From the NCBI GenBank assembly GCA_024224995.1, contig JAAENB010000839.1, forward strand, positions 1 to 20,164: a stretch of DNA of 20,164 nt. Reading direction: 5' to 3'. Both the position numbers and the translations under genes were made by a program. The notes beneath the pieces were generated by a model. The model saw only the letters and a list, made by a program, of their open reading frames with translations, searched no databases and was not told the DNA's origin. Shown piece after piece: positions 14,479 through 20,164 of the stretch. The DNA is from a bacterium. Lineage in GTDB: Bacteria > Spirochaetota > UBA4802 > UBA5550. Each line of letters starts with the position of its first letter. Positions within the stretch are counted from its first letter, which is position 1.

Positions 14479-14582
14479 GGGAATTAGTCCTGTCTTTCCG
14501 GAACAGGAGCCACGATGGCGACGCCCAGGCACAAAACAGGACGTTTTATTGCCTGGGTGGAGGAAAGACAGGACTAATTCCC
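14479..14582. repeat. 104-bp structured palindromic element, copy 2
   Basis: Perfect 21-bp arms lie at 14479-14499 and 14562-14582. The interior is 62 bases, exactly as in copy 1. The inner hairpin (14524-14557) pairs CCCAGGCA with TGCCTGGG and AAAAC with GTTTT around loop AGGAC. The small hairpin keeps its GCC/GGC stem with loop ACGAT. Relative to copy 1 the arms differ at three positions on each side, all compensated. It lies 64 bp before the enoyl-CoA hydratase ATG and, as in copy 1, is followed by GCGCACCAA. Confidence 0.8.
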
Positions 14583-14646
14583 GAGCGCACCAAAAAAATA
14601 AACTGCTGCCCATGTTAATAGCTTTAAAAATATCGCAGGTACATAT

Positions 14647-15462
14647 ATGACCGAAAATTGCATAACCCTTGAACGGCAGGAAAAAATCGCTGTTGTTACG
14701 CTTAACCGGCCTGATAAACGGAACGCCTTTGACCTGGATATGTGGTCCAGGCTTGAGCAGGTAACGGAAGAGCTGCGAAAGGATCTTCCCCGGGCAATTG
14801 TTATTACCGGGGCCGGTAATAAAGCGTTTAGCGCCGGTTTTGACGTTAATCCTGAAAATCCCCAGGTTGCCGCTTTAATTGAAGCGGTTAAGGAGAAAGA
14901 CCGGGAACCGGTTGAAAAGCTGGTCCGGTACATTCGTACAACAACCGGTAATTTTACCTCGCTGCCGGTTCCGGTAATCGCGGCGGTAAACGGGATTTGT
15001 TATGGCGGCGGAGCGGAGTTTGCCGCGCAATGCGACTTGCGCGTGACGGACCCGGGAGCGGTTTTTTGTTTTTCCGAGGTTCGCCTGGGACTGATGCCCG
15101 ATTGGGGCGGAGGAGTGGCGCTTACCCGTCTGCTTGGACAGGCTGCTGCGGCCGACCTGGTCCTTACTGCTCGTGAAGTTGGGGCAGAAGAAGCCCGGGG
15201 ACTTGGGCTGGTAAACCGGGTAAGCGCACCCGGAATGGCGCTTGCGGAAGCGATTGAACTGGCACAATCAATCGCGAAGAACGGGCCCCAGGCGGTTCGA
15301 TCGGCACTGGACGTTATTCGCCGTACCGCTGGTATGCCTCTTGAGGCAGCTATGGAACTTGAAACTGCGACGGCAGCTGATCTTATTACGGGGGGAGAAT
15401 GCTTTCATGGGATAGGCGCCTTTCTCGCGAAAAAGGAACCGGATTTTCCCGATCCCTCATAA
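14647..15462 (+). CDS. enoyl-CoA hydratase/isomerase (crotonase) family protein
   Basis: Crotonase-fold enzymes hydrate or isomerise enoyl-CoA thioesters. The 271-residue protein has the first oxyanion-hole segment AFSAGFDV (60-67) and the second NGICYGGGAEFA (115-126). E124 and E144 occupy the places of the two catalytic Glu of classic hydratases (GGGAE; SEVRLG), which favours true hydratase activity. PDWGG replaces the usual PGAGG. Together with the acyl-CoA dehydrogenase upstream it supports beta-oxidation or acyl-CoA catabolism, but the terminator at 14306-14339 shows separate transcription. The ribosome site is weak (CAGGT). Only 10 bp separate it from the ABC importer genes, so they may be cotranscribed. 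Confidence 0.9.
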   Translation: MTENCITLERQEKIAVVTLNRPDKRNAFDLDMWSRLEQVTEELRKDLPRAIVITGAGNKAFSAGFDVNPENPQVAALIEAVKEKDREPVEKLVRYIRTTTGNFTSLPVPVIAAVNGICYGGGAEFAAQCDLRVTDPGAVFCFSEVRLGLMPDWGGGVALTRLLGQAAAADLVLTAREVGAEEARGLGLVNRVSAPGMALAEAIELAQSIAKNGPQAVRSALDVIRRTAGMPLEAAMELETATAADLITGGECFHGIGAFLAKKEPDFPDPS

Positions 15463-15472
15463 TGGAGATTTT

Positions 15473-16369
15473 GTGAAGAAAATAAAATTAAATCCCATAC
15501 CGGTATTTATCATACTGCTTTTTGTTATTTGTTTTCTTCCGGGTGAGTACCGGACGGAAGAGACCGGTAATTCCGGTCCCATTCAACGAATCGTATCCCT
15601 TACGCCGGCAGTTACCCGGCAGCTTGTTGACCTTGACGCGGAAGATCTGCTTGTTGGGGTTACAGTCTATCACCCGCCCTTAAGCCGGAAGGTCGATATC
15701 GTGGGAACCCTGGTGATACCGGATATCGAAAGGATCGTTCTTTTAAAGCCGGATATTGTTTTTGCCTCGGAAGAAGATAACGCGGTACAGTTCATTGATA
15801 TGGTAAAGACCGCCGGGATACGGAGCCATACTTTCGGCAGGAATGATTCTTTTAAGGCCATTTGTGATAATTATACAAACCTTGCCGGAATGATCGGCAG
15901 GGAGGAGCTTGCTCGAAAAAAAATTGCCGCCTATAAAAAGAGTGTAAAAGAGAAGAGCGCGGAAGGAGGTGTCCCGGGAAAGAGGCCGGCTGTTGCGGTT
16001 TTTATTTCTCAAGATCCATTAATGGGCGTAAGCGATCTGTCATATATCGGGCAGGCAGTTGCTGACGCGGGAGGAAAAAATACTATGGCATTGCTTGAGC
16101 GGCCGTACCCGGTAATTTCATTTGAACACATGGTGCTGCTGAATCCCGATATTGTGATCTCTATTGTTCATAATAAGGCAATCAGCTCCGCTTATTTTAA
16201 AAGGGTTCTCAAGGATTTTTCTTATTTAACGGCAATGAAGCGGGATAGTTTTTATACTATCCCTTCGGATTCAATATGTTATTATACTCCTGATGATTAT
16301 GTAAAGGCCGTGGAATTGATCTCCGATATAATAGAACAGGAAAAACAAAAGGCGCACGGAAGAGAGTAA
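15473..16369 (+). CDS. periplasmic binding protein of a BtuF/FecB-type ABC importer
   Basis: The 298-residue protein has a Sec signal peptide (hydrophobic ~9-22) and a class III (PBP2-like) binding fold. Landmarks are RIVSLTPAVTRQLVDL (39-54), GVTVYHPP, IERIVLLKPDIVFAS and a second-lobe LLNPDIVISI. The first landmark is typical of BtuF and related proteins binding cobalamin, haem or ferric siderophores. The start is GTG at 15473 with GGAG 6 bases upstream. It precedes the permease by 10 bp. No cobalamin riboswitch or Fur-like box was recognised upstream, so the ligand stays open between corrinoid and iron chelate. Confidence 0.9.
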   Translation: MKKIKLNPIPVFIILLFVICFLPGEYRTEETGNSGPIQRIVSLTPAVTRQLVDLDAEDLLVGVTVYHPPLSRKVDIVGTLVIPDIERIVLLKPDIVFASEEDNAVQFIDMVKTAGIRSHTFGRNDSFKAICDNYTNLAGMIGREELARKKIAAYKKSVKEKSAEGGVPGKRPAVAVFISQDPLMGVSDLSYIGQAVADAGGKNTMALLERPYPVISFEHMVLLNPDIVISIVHNKAISSAYFKRVLKDFSYLTAMKRDSFYTIPSDSICYYTPDDYVKAVELISDIIEQEKQKAHGRE

Positions 16370-16379
16370 GACGGTATAT

Positions 16380-17354
16380 ATGAAAAAAAGAACAAAATAT
16401 ATTTTGCTTATAATCCCGGTGGTTTTAATCGCCACTCTTTCCCTCTCCCTGGGAACCACGTTTATTTCACCCCTGGAAATTATATCCATGTTATTCGATG
16501 ATACGCGGCTCAGGGAATACCAGATTATAATGAGTCTCCGGTTCCCGCGTCTTATTATGGCACTTATTATTGGATCGTCTCTCGCCGTAAGCGGGGTTTT
16601 TTTCCAGGCAATTTTGAAAAATCCTCTTTCCGATCCTTTTATCCTGGGAGTTTCGAGCGGGGCGGCTTTTGGCGCCTGCCTGGCAATAGTTTTTTCCATG
16701 AGCAGTCTTGTTATTACCCTTGCCGCTTTTGCCGGAAGTATGTCTATTTCCGCGTTTGTCTATTTTATTTCAAAGCGCAGGCATTTTGGAACGACCTCCC
16801 TTGTTTTATCCGGGGTTTCTCTTAATTTTATATTCTCATCATCAATATTGCTGGTATTCTCCCTGGTAAGGGCTGAGCAGGTACATAAGGTTTTTTTCTG
16901 GATGATGGGAGACCTGTCAATTGCCCGGTATTCCATGCTTACGGGCGCTGTTCCTTTTTGTCTTGTGCTTATTCTTTTTTCGTATAAGTATCATAAACAT
17001 CTCGATATAATCGCTTTTGGCAATGAGTTTGCCTATACCCTGGGAATTACGGAGAAGGATATCCGGAATCTTTTCTGGATAGCTTCCATTCTCGCGGCGG
17101 TTTCCGTCTCCCTTGCGGGTATTATCGGTTTTGTGGGGCTTATTATTCCTCATATTGTGAGGTCGATTTTTGGTCCTGTTCATAAGAATCTTATTTTTTT
17201 ATCGGCCCTGGTTGGCGGGCTTTTTTTGGCAGCCTGTGATACCCTGGGAAGGACAATCGCTCCTCCCTATGAGATCCCCATTGGGGTAATAACCGGTTTC
17301 TTTGGCGGTATCTTTTTTCTTATTATGATTATGCGAAAAGGGGACAGGTTATGA
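16380..17354 (+). CDS. FecCD/BtuC-family ABC importer permease
   Basis: This 324-residue polytopic inner-membrane protein has about nine to ten hydrophobic helices. It carries the FecCD-family landmarks SLRFPRLIMALIIG (52-65), NPLSDPFILGVSSGA (81-95) and the cytoplasmic coupling segment LAGIIGFVGLIIPHIVR (245-261). It forms the translocation channel, normally as a dimer, with the ATPase encoded next. Its stop overlaps the ATPase start (ATGA at 17351-17354). No clear ribosome site precedes its ATG, so coupling to the upstream gene is likely. The substrate is a metal chelate of the cobalamin, haem or siderophore class and cannot be narrowed further from the sequence. Confidence 0.93.
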   Translation: MKKRTKYILLIIPVVLIATLSLSLGTTFISPLEIISMLFDDTRLREYQIIMSLRFPRLIMALIIGSSLAVSGVFFQAILKNPLSDPFILGVSSGAAFGACLAIVFSMSSLVITLAAFAGSMSISAFVYFISKRRHFGTTSLVLSGVSLNFIFSSSILLVFSLVRAEQVHKVFFWMMGDLSIARYSMLTGAVPFCLVLILFSYKYHKHLDIIAFGNEFAYTLGITEKDIRNLFWIASILAAVSVSLAGIIGFVGLIIPHIVRSIFGPVHKNLIFLSALVGGLFLAACDTLGRTIAPPYEIPIGVITGFFGGIFFLIMIMRKGDRL

Positions 17355-18136
17355 GTCTTTTCCGGATCGAATCATTATTTTCCGGTTATGCGGAACACCC
17401 GGTTTTAAAGGGCATATCCCTTTCTATAAATAAGAAAGATTTTGTGGGGATCATTGGCCCTAATGGAACGGGAAAGAGTACCCTGGTGAAATCGTTTACC
17501 GGGATATTGAAACCCTTTTCCGGAGAGATCAATTTCCTGGGAAAACCGCTCGTTGGTTATGAGAAGCTGGAGCTTGCCCGGAATATGGCAGTTGTTCCCC
17601 AGTTTATTGAAAATCTTATTCCCTTCAGGGTAAAGGATTTTGTTGAAACCGGGCGTTTCCCGTTCCGGAATTTTTGGCAAAAGACCGATGAAAAAGAAGA
17701 GGGGATTGTGCGTGAGGCCCTGGAAGCAACAGGCACGCTTCACCTGGCAGAGCGGCTGCTTACGGAACTTTCCGGAGGTGAGCTGCAGCTGGTAAGTATT
17801 GCCAGAGCCCTTGCCCAGAGCAAGGAGGTTATTATTCTTGATGAACCAATATCGAGCCTGGATTTTCGCCATGCCGTACGCATCATGGATACGCTGCATA
17901 CGCTTAACCGTGCAGGAGCAACGATTATAACGGTGCTTCATAATATTAATATCGCTTCGGATTATTGCTCGCGGATTATTGGAATTGGGAACGGAAAAAT
18001 ATTCGTTGATGGGTCTCCGGAAGAGTGTATTACTACCCAGGGGATAAGTGAACTCTTTGACATAAACTGCTCCGTAAAAAAGAACCCCGTAACGGGAAAA
18101 CCCTATGTGTATACTTCTCCGGGTTATGCTGAGTAA
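17351..18136 (+). CDS. BtuD/FecE-type ABC importer ATPase
   Basis: The 261-residue ATP-binding subunit shows every ABC motif: Walker A GPNGTGKS (36-43), Q-loop Gln84 in VVPQF, signature LSGGELQ (140-146), Walker B VIILDEP (D164, E165) and the switch His197 in VLHN. It powers the permease encoded just upstream and completes a BtuFCD-like set. The ATG overlaps the permease stop. The gene converges with a minus-strand gene 10 bp away; a short inverted repeat TAATC/GATTA (18134-18149) followed by TTTT may act as a weak shared terminator. Confidence 0.95.
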   Translation: MSLFRIESLFSGYAEHPVLKGISLSINKKDFVGIIGPNGTGKSTLVKSFTGILKPFSGEINFLGKPLVGYEKLELARNMAVVPQFIENLIPFRVKDFVETGRFPFRNFWQKTDEKEEGIVREALEATGTLHLAERLLTELSGGELQLVSIARALAQSKEVIILDEPISSLDFRHAVRIMDTLHTLNRAGATIITVLHNINIASDYCSRIIGIGNGKIFVDGSPEECITTQGISELFDINCSVKKNPVTGKPYVYTSPGYAE

Positions 18137-18146
18137 TCACCAGGGA

Positions 18147-18630
<484 letters not shown>

Positions 18631-18692
18631 AAGTCTTTCATTGTTTTTTTTTATGTAAGTTGCGACAATAAAACTGCGTAAATGAAAATTTA

Positions 18693-19955
18693 ATGAATGA
18701 TTCAATAAATAAAGACAGTATTTTCTCACGGAAACTGCTCTGGGGCAGTGCCACTTCCGCCTTCCAGGTTGAGGGTAATTGTGAGTATCATGATTTTTAT
18801 GATTGGGCAGTTAAAGGCAGGGTTAAAGACGGTACCAATCCCAGGGACGCGGTCTTTTTTTTGAAGAATTATAAAGAAGATATTTCTCTCATGAAAAAGA
18901 TGAATCATACTACTGCCCGCATTGGTCTTGAATGGGCCAGGATTGAAACGGAGCCGGGCTATTATGATGAGGACGCGATAGCGGTATACCGCGATATTCT
19001 TACGGAGATGAATAAAAAGGGGATTGCTCCCCTGGTTACGATTCATCATTTTTCCAATCCCCTGTGGCTGGTTGAGCAGGGCGGATGGACGAATAAAAAA
19101 GTTGTAGATGCTTTTACCCGTTTTGCCGCAAAGGTTGCCCGGTCCCTGGGAGACCTGGTGCATGGCTGGATTACCATAAACGAGCCGTCGGTATATGCTT
19201 TTATGGCCTATTTCCTGGGAGAATTCCCTCCGGGTAAAAAAGGTCTTTTGAACCCCTTCAGGGTTATGAAGCATATGGCAGCAGCGCATATCAAAACGTA
19301 TTTTACTATTCATGAAATTTATGAAACAAAAAACTGGGGAAATCCAAAGGTGGGGATCGCGAAGCATATTATTCCGGTTGATCCGTTCCGGGAAAAAAAT
19401 ATTTTGGACCGGGTCTCGGCGCGGCTGTTTGATAGATATTTTAACGATTATTTTTTGAAAAAGATTTGCCGCAGGCGCATAACTCTCGATATTTTTGGTA
19501 TTAATTATTATACGGGTTCTCTTGTGGCCTTTCCCCTGAAACGGGTTAACCGGTCTGAACTGCCCAAAAATAAACTGGGCTGGGATATTTATCCTGCCGG
19601 TTTTTACCGGGTTGTGATGAAATACTATAACCGCTACCGGCTTCCCGTATATATTACGGAGAACGGCACCTGTGATGATAATGATGAACTGAGACCGGGC
19701 TTTATCCTGGATCATATTCACCAGCTCTTCCGGGCTGAGCAGGACGGCGCTGAGATAGCCGCCTATTATTACTGGTCTACTCTTGATAATTTTGAACTGG
19801 TCGATGGAGTAATGTCCCGTTTTGGGCTTATTCATGTTGATCATGACTCCCCTGAGCGGGAGCGGACTATTAAAAAAAGCGGTAAACTTTTTGCTGAAAT
19901 TGCCAAAGCCAATGGAATAACCCTTAGTATGATTAAGAAATTTCTTTCCTCTTAA
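18693..19955 (+). CDS. glycoside hydrolase family 1 (beta-glucosidase-like)
   Basis: GH1 enzymes are retaining beta-glycosidases. The 420-residue protein carries the N-terminal WGSATSAFQVEG signature (17-28, Gln25), H119 in HHF, the acid/base Glu164 in TINEPS, NYYT (271-274), the nucleophile Glu323 in YITENG, and WSTLDNFE (361-368). All key residues of an active beta-glycosidase are therefore present. At 420 residues it is somewhat shorter than the ~440-480 typical of the family, with a compact stretch around residues 225-265. No signal peptide is seen, so the enzyme is cytoplasmic. The ribosome site before the ATG is weak. No sugar transporter or regulator is adjacent. Confidence 0.93.
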   Translation: MNDSINKDSIFSRKLLWGSATSAFQVEGNCEYHDFYDWAVKGRVKDGTNPRDAVFFLKNYKEDISLMKKMNHTTARIGLEWARIETEPGYYDEDAIAVYRDILTEMNKKGIAPLVTIHHFSNPLWLVEQGGWTNKKVVDAFTRFAAKVARSLGDLVHGWITINEPSVYAFMAYFLGEFPPGKKGLLNPFRVMKHMAAAHIKTYFTIHEIYETKNWGNPKVGIAKHIIPVDPFREKNILDRVSARLFDRYFNDYFLKKICRRRITLDIFGINYYTGSLVAFPLKRVNRSELPKNKLGWDIYPAGFYRVVMKYYNRYRLPVYITENGTCDDNDELRPGFILDHIHQLFRAEQDGAEIAAYYYWSTLDNFELVDGVMSRFGLIHVDHDSPERERTIKKSGKLFAEIAKANGITLSMIKKFLSS

Positions 19956-20062
19956 GAAACTAAGGTCAGTTGCCGGTTGGCAGTTGACAGTTGACAGAGT
20001 TCCGGGAACCAGTTTCTTCCGTATTTTTTCCCGGCCCTGCCGGGTCCGCACTCTCAAGAAAC
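19954..20062. repeat. intergenic repeat fragments sharing AAGAAACT ends
   Basis: AAGAAACT occurs at 19954-19961 and 20055-20062 and inverted at 20010-20017. The same octamer bounds the element at 1-267 in both orientations. Between them lie short GTTGACA-type tandem units (about 19968-19996) and a CCCGG/CCGGG hairpin (about 20030-20044). The stretch has no coding signal and looks like decayed copies of palindromic repeats. Confidence 0.4.
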
Positions 20063-20084
20063 TAAATTGTGCAAGTGAGCGGGC

Positions 20085-20164
20085 CTGGAAGCATCCCTCT
20101 TCTAAATGCTGCGGAACTCGCTCCGCTCAAACAGTCCTCACATTTAGAAGAGGGATACTTCCAG
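20085..20164. repeat. 80-bp palindromic repeat with 24-bp terminal arms
   Basis: Positions 20085-20108 and 20141-20164 are inverted copies with 23 of 24 matches. The 32-base centre contains GCGG...CCGC (GCGGAACTCGCTCCGC), a kind of sequence I have often met in intergenic repeats of environmental bacteria. The window ends at the right arm, so the element may be longer. No transposase is present; REP- or MITE-like. Confidence 0.65.

Noticed and set aside
14583..15472. Cobalamin riboswitch or Fur box for the BtuFCD-like operon
   Set aside because: No B12-box-like conserved core or iron-box palindrome was recognised before the crotonase or the binding-protein gene.

Overview
The window comes from a diderm (Gram-negative type) bacterium. 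It carries an LolA-type lipoprotein chaperone, a lipoprotein with a clean lipobox, Sec-type signal peptides, a periplasmic binding protein and a multihaem c-type cytochrome. Codon use is moderately AT-rich. The order rodZ-rimO-pgsA-pgpA is a widespread bacterial housekeeping arrangement. Together with LolA and an RsbU-type phosphatase it would fit an uncultivated spirochaete-like lineage, but this affiliation is a guess and nothing in the window proves it. No rRNA, tRNA, CRISPR array, transposase or phage gene was seen.

Layout. Positions 1-382 hold a MITE-like repeat (near-perfect 17-bp terminal inverted repeats). A small unknown gene (383-643) and a convergent unknown exported protein (722-1936, minus) follow. 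Positions 2113-4658 form a tightly overlapping four-gene operon: lipoprotein, two-helix membrane protein, REC-PP2C phosphatase response regulator, and YfcE-like phosphoesterase. A short minus-strand gene (4732-4920) and a very AT-rich spacer with a cluster of DnaA-box-like 9-mers (5173-5227) come next. Positions 5275-9045 hold lolA-rodZ-rimO-pgsA, with pgpA at 9238. Positions 9779-12215 hold a secreted protein built from duplicated RodZ ectodomain modules, a membrane-anchored multihaem cytochrome and a HIT-family protein. A well-expressed-looking acyl-CoA dehydrogenase (12406-14277) has its own promoter and terminator. Positions 14647-18136 hold an enoyl-CoA hydratase/isomerase followed closely by a BtuFCD/FecBCD-type ABC importer. 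A minus-strand clan AA aspartic protease-like protein and a family 1 glycosidase (18693-19955) flank an inverted-repeat divergent promoter region. The last 209 bp are repeat-rich.

Most notable. (1) Two 104-bp copies of a structured element (9082-9185 and 14479-14582) have perfect 21-bp outer arms and compensatory changes in outer and inner stems, so the fold itself looks conserved. Each sits just upstream of a gene. (2) The RodZ here carries an extra ~85-residue module before DUF4115. A paralogue three genes downstream of rodZ carries two copies of this module plus DUF4115, but has replaced the cytoplasmic HTH and membrane anchor with a signal peptide that matches that of the adjacent cytochrome gene. 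(3) The DnaA-box cluster coincides with a strand-composition switch.
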